From: Microbacterium oxydans
GTDB taxonomy: Bacteria > Actinomycetota > Actinomycetes > Actinomycetales > Microbacteriaceae
Length of the DNA: 64,000 nt
Direction: 5' to 3'
Assembly (NCBI RefSeq): GCF_000956405.1
Contig: NZ_JYIV01000022.1
Span: 62,001-126,000 of the forward strand
A program made the translations under genes and the position numbers. Under the pieces are notes generated by a model. The model was not told where the DNA came from and made no database searches. It worked only from the letters and a program-made list of their open reading frames with translations. The stretch's first letter is position 1, and every line of letters begins with the position of its first letter. This document shows positions 15,915 through 22,910 of this stretch, piece by piece.

Positions 15915-17185
15915 GCAGGTTCAGCGGGATCGTCGTGGAGGTGATCGACCGCTACGACAAGAGGGTCAAGCTCCGGCCGTTCGACGGCGATGAACGGCTA
16001 CGGAGCGCACCCTCAACGAGACGTGCAGCAATCCTCCATGATGCGCGGATCACCGACGCGACAGGCGTCACGATCACAGGCAAGGCTCGGCAAAGGGTGG
16101 TAGATCGACTAATGATCGACACCGGCAACATGCCGCCAATCTTCGACCCAACAGCTGAAGGCGCGGTGACGCGCGCCTACATTCCTGGCCTGTGGAATCA
16201 TGGCACCGTACCGGCCTTCATCGGCCCGAAGGGGTGGGGCAAGACGAAGCTCCTGTTCGGGGAGCTCGCACCGTCATTGTTGATCCCGGATCGGCGGTTC
16301 CTCGGCGCGTTCGAGGCCACACAGATGACCGACGCGGAGCGTGCCCGCGACGTGTGGATGATCAATTCGGAGACACGCCCGACAGCGGTGCACGAGGAAC
16401 TGATCGCAGGTGGGTTGAGCTTCTCCACCCGCGCGGGCGTTCCGTGCTACGTCGGCCCCTTCGGACTCGATGCAGGTGTTCTCATCGTGGAGCACCTGCC
16501 AGCGAGCGGCGGCGCAACGCTGTTCGATCTGACCGACCCGGCGAAGGCGGGCTGGTGGGAAGAGCGTCTGATTCGCTTCACCGGCACGCACGAGCCGCCC
16601 CTCGTCGTCGTTGCTGACGGTGTCTCCGCCATGCTGGGCAACGACACGAACCGCTACGGCGCGTTCACGTCGGCGTTCCGAAGGCTCTTGCAGGAGGCGG
16701 GTATCCCGAACGGGTTGGGCGTGCTGCACTCTCCGATGGATCCGAGGGTCAACACTCCCATGAACGGCCTCGAAAGCATGGGCGAGTGGGACGGAATGTG
16801 GATCGCGCGTGCGGATCGGTTCCCGATCTTCCCGACGACTCCGCGCCACTTCCTCACCCTGCCGCGGCTGGGTGACCCGATCGTCTCCGACGCCCGAGTG
16901 AGCCTGGGAGACGATGGCAGGCTCACGCTGGGCGCGGCGTCCGAGGGGAAGGCGGTAGCGCCGGTGGCCCCCGTCGATTCCGAGCGCGACCGGCTGTTGC
17001 GGAAGCTCTCGGACGCTGGCGGCTGGGCGTGGACGAAGACCCTGTGCGGGACAGGTGACGCCTACACGAGCGGATCGAAACTCCTCAAGGTGCTGAGGGC
17101 TGAGGGCGTGGTCGAGTCACGAGAACATCAGGAGGGCAAGATCCGAGGCGTTCAGTGGCGTCTGCCTGAATCCGACGAGGACTGA
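15911..17185 (+). CDS. P-loop ATPase, RepA/DnaB-like, probable replication protein
   Basis: This 424-residue protein has Walker A GPKGWGKTK at about residues 105-113 and a Walker B-like strand LVVVADG at about 230. This is the layout of RepA-type hexameric helicases and primase-associated AAA proteins of plasmids and integrative elements. The C-terminus (about 355-420) resembles a winged helix (LLRKLSDAGGWAWTKT, TSGSKLLKVLRAEGVVESRE). It probably drives replication of the excised element. A hairpin with repeats follows directly. Confidence 0.7.
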   Translation: MSRFSGIVVEVIDRYDKRVKLRPFDGDERLRSAPSTRRAAILHDARITDATGVTITGKARQRVVDRLMIDTGNMPPIFDPTAEGAVTRAYIPGLWNHGTVPAFIGPKGWGKTKLLFGELAPSLLIPDRRFLGAFEATQMTDAERARDVWMINSETRPTAVHEELIAGGLSFSTRAGVPCYVGPFGLDAGVLIVEHLPASGGATLFDLTDPAKAGWWEERLIRFTGTHEPPLVVVADGVSAMLGNDTNRYGAFTSAFRRLLQEAGIPNGLGVLHSPMDPRVNTPMNGLESMGEWDGMWIARADRFPIFPTTPRHFLTLPRLGDPIVSDARVSLGDDGRLTLGAASEGKAVAPVAPVDSERDRLLRKLSDAGGWAWTKTLCGTGDAYTSGSKLLKVLRAEGVVESREHQEGKIRGVQWRLPESDED

Positions 17186-17242
17186 CCCTCGGAGTTCGTA
17201 GCTGGATCGATCGTGCCACGCGCGAGAGGGCTTCGGGTGTTC

Positions 17243-17307
17243 GGGTTCTCTTAGAAGCTCTGGGGGTGCGAAGCTCCCCCTTCTAAGAAACCCGAAACCC
17301 GAAACCC
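17243..17307. other. Hairpin flanked by GAAACCC heptamers; terminator or origin candidate
   Basis: A long stem (gggttctcttagaag with cttctaagaaaccc, one bulge) encloses an inner ggggg/ccccc stem. Directly after come three head-to-tail copies of gaaaccc (17287-17307). A plain terminator would not need the repeats. Beside a RepA-like gene this could be a replication origin. Confidence 0.5.
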
Positions 17308-17341
17308 GTCGCCGTGAAGCGTCCAGACGAGTTCAGGTCAA

Positions 17342-17512
17342 TCAGCTGGCGATCAGCGGCGGGAAGTCCTGCATGTGCCGATCGAAGGCGGCGAACCGGA
17401 GCTTCGGATCGGTGACCCGATCCACGGCAGCGAGCGAGCGCGCGGCCAGGGTCGGTCGTGACGTGTCGAGCGACATCGACATTGTGCGGGAGGTCATGCT
17501 CATCGTGCTCAT
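17342..17512 (-). CDS. 56-residue small protein, unknown
   Basis: The frame reads MSTMSMTSRTMSMSL to RHMQDFPPLIAS. It has high third-position GC, and a GGAG ribosome site lies 7 nt upstream of the ATG. The C-terminal half (RSLAAVDRVTDPKLRFAAFDRHM) looks like a real helix-rich sequence, unlike the frames across it. A 13-bp palindrome lies 30 bp upstream. No family is recognised. Confidence 0.5.
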   Translation of the reverse strand: MSTMSMTSRTMSMSLDTSRPTLAARSLAAVDRVTDPKLRFAAFDRHMQDFPPLIAS

Positions 17513-17541
17513 CGTGGGTCTCCATCCCCTCGAACGTGCGT

Positions 17542-17554
17542 GTGGTCAGACCAC
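17542..17554. promoter_or_regulatory. 13-bp perfect palindrome gtggtc-a-gaccac
   Basis: It lies between the small minus-strand gene and the plus-strand zinc-ribbon operon, so it could be an operator for either direction. Confidence 0.45.
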
Positions 17555-17622
17555 AAGAGTACCTCGTACCCCCAGGGAGTATCACGGAAAAACCTGCTGT
17601 AGTACGCTGGCGTCTAGAGGGC

Positions 17623-17757
17623 ATGATGCCTCAGCCCTCGAAGACGCTCGTCTGGCAGCAGGGCCGGAGCCTGATTGACAGGCCCGCCGATGCCCACGAA
17701 CGCAACATCCTCCCACCCCTCCAAGCCCGCGTCCGCGCCGTCCGCTCGCGGCGTTGA
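17623..17757 (+). CDS. Possible 44-residue small protein
   Basis: The frame MMPQPSKTLVWQQGRSLIDR ends in a basic tail and has AGAGGG just upstream. It overlaps the next gene in another frame, so at most one of the two N-terminal regions is likely correct. Listed with low confidence. Confidence 0.3.
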   Translation: MMPQPSKTLVWQQGRSLIDRPADAHERNILPPLQARVRAVRSRR

Positions 17758-18052
17758 CGCGTCGGTCGTCTCGGTAAGGCATCCCGGGCGGCCCCAGCCC
17801 GCCGCGCGCGTGGAAACGGGACTGCACGCGCGCGGCGGGCATCCTCGACCAGAGCCGACGCCCGAGCAGGTGCGCCACGGCATCCGCCGCACGGCCCTGG
17901 TTCCTGCGATCATCACCGTGCCGTGCCCGGTCCACGATGCCGCGGTCGGAGAGCCCTGCTACCGCCTCGGTGAAGGCGGCGCACGCGGCGTCTGCGGTGA
18001 CCGCATCGAGTTCTGCGCTGAGCGCGTCAAGGCGAGGATCGCGCAGCGATGA
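17690..18052 (+). CDS. Small cysteine-containing protein, unknown
   Basis: This 120-residue product has a low-complexity, basic N-terminus and a conserved-looking C-terminus (VPCPVHDAAVGEPCYRLGE then GVCGDRIEFCAERVKAR) with Cys/His spaced like a small zinc site. Similar short proteins occur in actinophages. The start is uncertain: TTG at 17675 is also possible. The stop overlaps the next start by 4 bp. Confidence 0.6.
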   Translation: MPTNATSSHPSKPASAPSARGVDASVVSVRHPGRPQPAARVETGLHARGGHPRPEPTPEQVRHGIRRTALVPAIITVPCPVHDAAVGEPCYRLGEGGARGVCGDRIEFCAERVKARIAQR

Positions 18053-18444
18053 GCACGCCCGCGGACCTCCGCGCACGTCTGGTGAGCAGCCAGCAGGCCG
18101 CGAGCGCCGTACCGATCATCGGCCTCCTCGGAACTCCGCCTGCCGGTACGCCAGTCGGATATTCAGCATGGGCGGTCGGGTCACTCTTTGGTGACCGGCA
18201 CATCGTGATCATGCCGACCCTGGACGACAACGCGCCCGCCGTCGTTCTGGATCGCGTCGTCGCCCGCGTCCTTGCGACCGCCACCGGGTGCTGCCCGCTT
18301 TGCGGACGCGCTGCGGGCGTGGACGTACTGACGCCCGGAGTCGTTGACGTGCGCCACGACGAGGGGTGCCCCGCGACCTTCGGGCCCGAGGACTCCCGCT
18401 GGTTCCCGGCCCTACACACGAGTCACGAGGAGGACGACCGATGA
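18049..18444 (+). CDS. Small zinc-ribbon-like protein, unknown
   Basis: This 131-residue protein has the motif CCPLCGRAAGVDVL then HDEGCPATF, a plausible single zinc site. It is joined to both neighbours by 4-bp overlaps, so it sits inside one operon. No function is assigned. Confidence 0.65.
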   Translation: MSTPADLRARLVSSQQAASAVPIIGLLGTPPAGTPVGYSAWAVGSLFGDRHIVIMPTLDDNAPAVVLDRVVARVLATATGCCPLCGRAAGVDVLTPGVVDVRHDEGCPATFGPEDSRWFPALHTSHEEDDR

Positions 18445-18812
18445 CCAGGAAGTACGCGCCGCGGCTCATCCCGGCGTCACACCACGTCACCCAGAGCGCC
18501 GAGCGATACCGCGAGATGCAGCGACCGGACCCCGCCCCCGAGAGCACGCCCGCGCCGGCCGCGTGGGAGCAGAAGCCCGAGCCCGAGGTGGCGCCGATTC
18601 CGAAGTACGGTCGCGTGCCCCGAGGGCTGCAGCCGCCCGCGCCGCCGCAGAAGTCGGCGGTGCTCGGCATGTTCGACCAAGCGCTGCAGAGCACGTCTGA
18701 CCCCCAGGTGAAGCGACGCCTCCGCGCTGCTCAACGTGAGATGAGCGCGCAGATCGCGCGTGAGATCGCGGAACTCCCGCCGGGTGCTGACCCCAGCGCC
18801 TACGGCTACTGA
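18441..18812 (+). CDS. Unknown protein with proline-rich N-terminus
   Basis: This 123-residue protein begins MTRKYAPRLIPASHHVTQ. It has a Pro/Glu-rich linker at about residues 30-70 and a basic helical C-terminus (LQSTSDPQVKRRLRAAQREM). GAGGAGG precedes the ATG. It could be a phage-type structural or scaffold-like protein, but nothing identifies it. Confidence 0.6.
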   Translation: MTRKYAPRLIPASHHVTQSAERYREMQRPDPAPESTPAPAAWEQKPEPEVAPIPKYGRVPRGLQPPAPPQKSAVLGMFDQALQSTSDPQVKRRLRAAQREMSAQIAREIAELPPGADPSAYGY

Positions 18813-18834
18813 ACTTCGAGCGATAGGACCGATC

Positions 18835-19821
18835 ATGACCACTACCATCGAACGCTCTCCCTGGACGTCTTTCCCCTCGGGGACTCTTCCCTGTGCAAGC
18901 TGCGGCGTCGCCGTGAGCGCCAATTCCGAGACGGAGGTCGAAGTCCTCCAGGTGTTCGGCCGGACCCGGTACGAGGGATACGCACCTCCGCGCCACGACC
19001 TGCACGTGACGCGCTGCGATGAGTGCCGACTGATCCGTCACAGCGCCGTCGACCTCCTCGGGGCTCACCCTGCGGTGCGCCAGCGGATCGGCGCGGCCGA
19101 GATCGCCGTTCACCGCCTCGAGTCCGCGCTATGCGCCCTCGACGCGTTGGGCACCACCGACGCCAAGACGATCGACCTTCTCACCACGACCGGCGCGGAT
19201 CTGCTCCGCCTCATGGACGCGCTCACCGCGCCTGGCGTCCACGCTCGGTGGGCGGCGCTCGTGCGTGATGCGGACTTCGCCAACGCGCCCTCGACGCCCG
19301 CCTCACGCGCTCGCTGGTCGCACATCTCCCCTGAACAGCGCCGGGAGCTCCGGAACACGGCAGCGGGGCTCCTGGCGCGCCGCATCGAGAAGCCCGTGGA
19401 CGTGCAGTGCGTCGACTACGACGGCAAGCCCTCGGGATGTCTTCTCTGCGGCGTCGGCGCAGTCCAGGCGCTCCGAGAGGACGCCGACAGCGTCTGGACG
19501 TTGATGTCCGCGGACTCTGCGAGCATCGGCGGCCCCGGTCGGGCCGACTCTCTCGACGGCGTGGTGTGCCCTCGGTGCGACCACGCTATCGACCAGGCGC
19601 ACGGCGTCGGCATCTCCGCGATGACGCTCAGCGTGCGATCGTTCCTCGCTGTGCCGTCACACCTGCGATCGCTGAACAACATCGACGGCCTGATCGGCTG
19701 GGCCGCGCTGCCCGCTGGCACCACGCCGAACCGCGAGCCGTGGGGTCACCTCGACCTCGGAGAGCTTCGGGAAGCCGCGGAGGCGCTCATCGGGCGCGCT
19801 CTGGCCGCAGCTTCGGGCTAG
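18835..19821 (+). CDS. Unknown protein with two pairs of CxxC motifs
   Basis: This 328-residue protein has an N-terminal zinc ribbon (LPCASCGV with VTRCDECRL) and a second one in the C-terminal half (GCLLCGVGA with VCPRCDHA), separated by a helical region. The start at 18835 has AGGA upstream and leaves a 22-bp gap to the previous gene; the longer frame runs into that gene. It resembles actinobacterial phage-element proteins of no known role. Confidence 0.65.
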   Translation: MTTTIERSPWTSFPSGTLPCASCGVAVSANSETEVEVLQVFGRTRYEGYAPPRHDLHVTRCDECRLIRHSAVDLLGAHPAVRQRIGAAEIAVHRLESALCALDALGTTDAKTIDLLTTTGADLLRLMDALTAPGVHARWAALVRDADFANAPSTPASRARWSHISPEQRRELRNTAAGLLARRIEKPVDVQCVDYDGKPSGCLLCGVGAVQALREDADSVWTLMSADSASIGGPGRADSLDGVVCPRCDHAIDQAHGVGISAMTLSVRSFLAVPSHLRSLNNIDGLIGWAALPAGTTPNREPWGHLDLGELREAAEALIGRALAAASG

Positions 19822-19840
19822 AGCCGGATAGCATGCGGTC

Positions 19841-20314
19841 ATGCTCGCCAAGCGCTCACTCATCATTCTCGGCACCATCGGGACCATCGTCGCGCTCGCC
19901 GGTTGTTCTCCGGCAACGCCTGACCAGGCGTCATCTGCCTGCGATTCGGCATTCGAGGCCGCCAGTGCGGCGATGAACGAGCACTACGCGACACACCCAC
20001 TCTTCGGCGCAGAGTACGACGCTCTGTACGCCGACGGAGCGATCGACGAGAACGAGCAGCCGCAGCTTGACGCCATGATTGCGGACGAGCAAACGAAGTT
20101 CGCAGCACTCGTTGATCCCGTGTACGACTCGTGCTCCAGCGTGGAAGACCTCTATGCCGGAGCATTTGCGCATCGTGAGGATGCGGACTGGGCACTGCTC
20201 GACGTTGAGTCGATGAGCCGCGAAGAGATCAAGAAGGGGTTCATCGTCAGTTACTGCTACGGCAACGAGGCCAGGCCAGCATGCGCCGACTTCGTCGCCG
20301 ACGACTGGCGATAG
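19841..20314 (+). CDS. Small lipoprotein
   Basis: This 157-residue protein has a lipoprotein signal: basic start MLAKR, hydrophobic core, and lipobox ALAGC at residues 18-22. The mature part has several Cys residues and an acidic surface. It would be anchored on the outer face of the membrane. Phage-borne lipoproteins sometimes block superinfection; that is a possibility only. Confidence 0.8.
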   Translation: MLAKRSLIILGTIGTIVALAGCSPATPDQASSACDSAFEAASAAMNEHYATHPLFGAEYDALYADGAIDENEQPQLDAMIADEQTKFAALVDPVYDSCSSVEDLYAGAFAHREDADWALLDVESMSREEIKKGFIVSYCYGNEARPACADFVADDWR

Positions 20315-20344
20315 CCCGCGTAGCACTCGACCCACCCCAATCCT

Positions 20345-20380
20345 CACGGCCCCGGAGACCTCCCCTCATCCGGGGCCGTG
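20345..20380 (+). terminator. Hairpin after the lipoprotein gene
   Basis: A perfect 11-bp GC stem (cacggccccgg / ccggggccgtg) with a 14-nt loop lies 30 bp past the stop. No T-tract follows, which is common in actinobacteria. Confidence 0.6.
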
Positions 20381-20496
20381 ATGCATCTGTGCCACGGCAC
20401 CTGCAAGACCGCGAGCGAGGCGCTGGTGACGTGTGACAGGCAAGAGGCTCCAGGGCTCGTCGGAACGGGGAAGATCCGAAAAATCCCTGGTCAGAA

Positions 20497-20524
20497 ATAT
20501 GTCAAAATTTTGGTTTTGAGATGT
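20497..20524 (+). other. attR of the serine-integrase element
   Basis: The element arm (atatgtc-N8-ggttttga) joins cpaF at GATgtcgaccc. Joined with the attL arm it gives attP with centre GGTTTTGAGATCTCAAAACC, a perfect 20-bp palindrome. Joining the outer halves gives attB ggctGATgtcgaccc. Confidence 0.82.
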
Positions 20525-20909
20525 CGACCCGCCGCCCCGTGGACTGCAGCATCCTCTCGACGAGGTCGCGCACCGATGCCTCGTCGAGCCGAAGACCGGT
20601 CCGCTCGGCCGCACCCTCCCGCGCGACGTGCACGTACCCGGCGCCGTTGAGCCAGATCTCCTCGATCTCCGGATCGTCGAGCAGCGGCTGCAGCGCGCCG
20701 AATCCGCTGAGCGATGCGAGGACCTCTCGCACACACGCCGCTTCATCCTCGATCAGGGCCTCGCCGCGGGCGAGCGCGAGATCGTCGTGACGGCGGACCT
20801 CCGCGTGAGCGATGCGCCACGCGGCTTCCGGATCGACGGCGGGGTCGACGCCCTCGGCACGCAGACGCGACCGTACGCGCTCGGCGACAAGGGCGGACGG
20901 ACGACTCAC
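20521..20909 (-). pseudogene. cpaF: 5' part of cpaF/tadA secretion ATPase, disrupted
   Basis: The first ~130 codons of a CpaF/TadA pilus-assembly ATPase start at a GTG. They contain the family region SGFGALQPLLDDPEIEEIWLNGAGYVHVAREG and end GRRVDI at attR; the frame then stops inside the element after five foreign residues. The continuation is at 12122-12187. The Walker motifs would lie further on and are absent here. Tad/Flp pilus assembly is probably lost in this strain unless another copy exists. Confidence 0.88.
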
Positions 20910-21004
20910 TCAGGCATCCTCGCAACATTCCACGCTCGGCCTCCGAAGTTATCCACAAGCCGACCTGGAGCCTCATCCCACGACGCAGAATCCGAGCCCA
21001 GTCT

Positions 21005-21016
21005 CCCCCCCCCCCC
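21005..21016 (+). repeat. 12-C homopolymer tract
   Basis: Twelve C residues lie between cpaF and the tRNA-Leu promoter. No gene start depends on it as read, so it is probably neutral, though prone to slippage. Confidence 0.7.
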
Positions 21017-21057
21017 GACTGCGGGCGGATCCCCAGACACGCCGTTTCTGCGATCAG

Positions 21058-21063
21058 TAGACT
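21058..21063 (+). promoter_or_regulatory. tRNA-Leu promoter -10 (TAGACT)
   Basis: TAGACT ends 11 nt before the first base of the mature tRNA. Confidence 0.5.
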
Positions 21064-21074
21064 GTTCCCACCGC

Positions 21075-21156
21075 GCGGGAGTGGTGGAATTGGCAGACAC
21101 GCAGGATTTAGGTTCCTGTGCCCCAGGGCGTGTGGGTTCAAGTCCCACCTTCCGCA
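21075..21156 (+). tRNA. tRNA-Leu (anticodon TAG)
   Basis: The 82-nt gene folds with acceptor GCGGGAG/CTTCCGC (one G-T pair), a D-arm with TGGTGG and GGCAG, and anticodon stem CAGGA/TCCTG around loop TTTAGGT. It has a variable arm of class II size and T-arm GTGGG-TTCAAGT-CCCAC. The discriminator is A, and CCA is not encoded. Confidence 0.93.
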
Positions 21157-21241
21157 CGAGAGACGACGGCAGCCTTCTCAGGTCGCCACGACATCGCTCT
21201 GTTTCACCGCCGACCACTTCACGACCGACGGGACTCCCCCA

Positions 21242-22033
21242 GTGCTGGAAACCATGCTGCACGCACCGACCGCTCTCATCCCCTGGCTCGACCCCGCCAC
21301 GATCATCGGCACCGCCGGTCCGTGGGCTCTGCTCGTGGTGTGCTTCATCGTCTTCGCGGAGACCGGTCTGCTCGTCGGATTCCTGCTCCCCGGGGACACG
21401 CTCCTCGTGATCGCCGGCCTTCTCTCGCACCCGATCGCGGGTTCCGAGCACGGTGTCTTCGGCATCAACGTCTGGTGGGTGGCCCTGCTCATCGGCCTTG
21501 CAGCCTTCGTCGGCGGCGAGGTCGGCTACGTGATCGGACACAAGGGCGGACCTGCCGTGTTCGAGCGCAAGGAGTCCGGGCTCTTCAGCAAGAAGAACGT
21601 CGAGCGCACCAATGCGTTCTTCGAGCGCTTCGGCGGTATCACGGTGATCCTCGCTCGCTTCGTGCCGATCGTGCGCACCTTCGCCCCGGTCGCGGCCGGT
21701 GTCGGGCACATGCCGTGGCGCAAGTACACGCTCTACAACCTGATCGGCGCGGTGCTGTGGGGCTTCGGGCTCACCATGTTCGGCTACCTCATCGGGTTCA
21801 TCCCCCCGATCGCCGAGTTCGTGGAGAGCTACATCGACCTCATCCTTCTCGCTGCCGTCGGCGGCACGGCACTGGTGACGCTGTGGCACTACCTGTCGGA
21901 GCGCCACAAGGCGAAGAAGGCCGCCGCGGCCGGAGAAGACGTCGTCACCGACGCTGAGGAGGCGCAGCACCTCGTGCTCGACGCCGACGTGTTCGACCGC
22001 GCCCCCGACCTGGACGGCGACGGCAAGCACTGA
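21242..22033 (+). CDS. DedA-family membrane protein
   Basis: This 263-residue inner-membrane protein of the DedA/SNARE-associated family is thought to act in lipid carrier recycling. Hallmarks are FAETGLLVGFLLPGDTLL, GGEVGYVIGHKGG, ERFGGITVILARFVPIVRTFAPVAAGVG and NLIGAVLWG. The C-terminal tail is charged and cytoplasmic. GTG at 21242 is chosen (GGGA upstream); ATG at 21254 is possible. The open frame continues upstream through the tRNA and cannot be coding there. Confidence 0.88.
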   Translation: MLETMLHAPTALIPWLDPATIIGTAGPWALLVVCFIVFAETGLLVGFLLPGDTLLVIAGLLSHPIAGSEHGVFGINVWWVALLIGLAAFVGGEVGYVIGHKGGPAVFERKESGLFSKKNVERTNAFFERFGGITVILARFVPIVRTFAPVAAGVGHMPWRKYTLYNLIGAVLWGFGLTMFGYLIGFIPPIAEFVESYIDLILLAAVGGTALVTLWHYLSERHKAKKAAAAGEDVVTDAEEAQHLVLDADVFDRAPDLDGDGKH

Positions 22034-22043
22034 CCGCAGCAGG

Positions 22044-22853
22044 TCAGCCCGCGTTCTTGGCGCGCTCCTCCTTCGAGCGTGCGACACTCGCGCGCAGCGC
22101 CTCCATGAGGTCGATGACCTCACCACCCTCGGCTGCCTTCTCGGCCTCGCCGAAGGTCTCCGCGACGTCGAACGTCTCGCCCGCCTCGATCTTCGCGTCG
22201 ATGAGTGTGCGGAGCTCCTTCTGGTACTCGTCGACGAACTCCTCGGGGTCGAAGTCCGCCGAGTAACTGTCCACGAGCGACGCCGAGAGCTCCAGCTCCT
22301 TCTTCGAGATCCGCACGTCCTCGTCCAGCGCGGGGAACGCGGCTTCACGCACTTCATCGGCCCAGAGCAGTGTCTGCAGGACGAGAACCTTCCCCCGTAC
22401 ACGGAGCGCGGCGAGCCGCGTCTTCTGCCGGAGGGTGAACCGCACGATCGCCGTGCGGTCGGTCTGCTCGAGCGTCTTGCGCAGGAGGACGTACGCCTTC
22501 GGCGACTTGGAATCGGGTTCGAGGTAGTAGGGCTTGTCGAGCGTGAGCAGATCGACCTGGTCGGAGGGCACGAACTCCACGACGTCGATCTCCCTGCTCT
22601 TCTCGGCGGGGAGCGCGGCGAGGTCGTCCTTCGTGAGCACGACGGTCTGGCCTTCCTCGACGTACGCGCGGTCGATGTCGGCGTAGGCGACGGTCTCTCC
22701 GCAGACCTCGCAGGTGCGCTGGTAGCGGATGCGTCCGCCGTCCTTGTCATGCACCTGATGCAGCGGCACGTCGTGGTCCTCGGTCGCGGAGTACACCTTG
22801 ACCGGGACGTTCACGAGCCCGAACGTCAGTGCGCCCTTCCAGATGGTCCTCAT
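22044..22853 (-). CDS. ku: Ku protein for non-homologous end joining
   Basis: This 269-residue bacterial Ku binds DNA ends as a homodimer and recruits LigD. The start MRTIWKGALTFGLVNVPVKVYSA is the family N-terminus. A CEVCGETV site and the C-terminal EVIDLMEALRASVARSK (LigD-contact region) are present. An in-frame GTG five codons earlier is less likely. It is divergent from ligD with a 57-bp gap, so the repair pair is controlled from one spot. Confidence 0.95.
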   Translation of the reverse strand: MRTIWKGALTFGLVNVPVKVYSATEDHDVPLHQVHDKDGGRIRYQRTCEVCGETVAYADIDRAYVEEGQTVVLTKDDLAALPAEKSREIDVVEFVPSDQVDLLTLDKPYYLEPDSKSPKAYVLLRKTLEQTDRTAIVRFTLRQKTRLAALRVRGKVLVLQTLLWADEVREAAFPALDEDVRISKKELELSASLVDSYSADFDPEEFVDEYQKELRTLIDAKIEAGETFDVAETFGEAEKAAEGGEVIDLMEALRASVARSKEERAKNAG

Positions 22854-22898
22854 CCCACCAGTAGACACCAGCCACAGCCGTCACGACCAGCCCTTGAC

Positions 22899-22904
22899 TA
22901 CGCT
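22899..22904 (+). promoter_or_regulatory. ligD leaderless -10 (TACGCT)
   Basis: The hexamer is followed by 6 nt and the ligD ATG, and there is no ribosome site. Confidence 0.55.
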
Positions 22905-22910
22905 GGCTCC

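Larger units (their letters stand above)
12185..20522. mobile_element. 8.3-kb serine-integrase element inserted in cpaF
   Basis: Both junctions interrupt cpaF, and the two chromosomal halves join in frame when the element is removed. Contents in order: large serine integrase, toxin/antitoxin/third-gene operon, inverted-repeat region, excisionase-like gene, two small genes, P-loop ATPase, hairpin with heptamer repeats, small zinc-ribbon proteins, lipoprotein. I see no terminase, capsid, tail, relaxase or type IV secretion genes. It may be a phage satellite or an integrative plasmid remnant; which one cannot be told from sequence alone. Confidence 0.85.

Noticed and set aside
17513..17624. A 113-codon minus-strand frame covering 17283-17624
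   Set aside because: It overlaps the better 56-residue frame, crosses the hairpin and palindrome, and has a biased Arg/His composition.
21005..21016. Poly-C tract as a phase-variation switch
   Set aside because: It is not inside a credible gene or between promoter boxes of a protein gene; cpaF reads away from it.
20714..21241. Upstream extension of the DedA reading frame
   Set aside because: It runs through the poly-C tract and the tRNA-Leu gene, so it cannot be coding.
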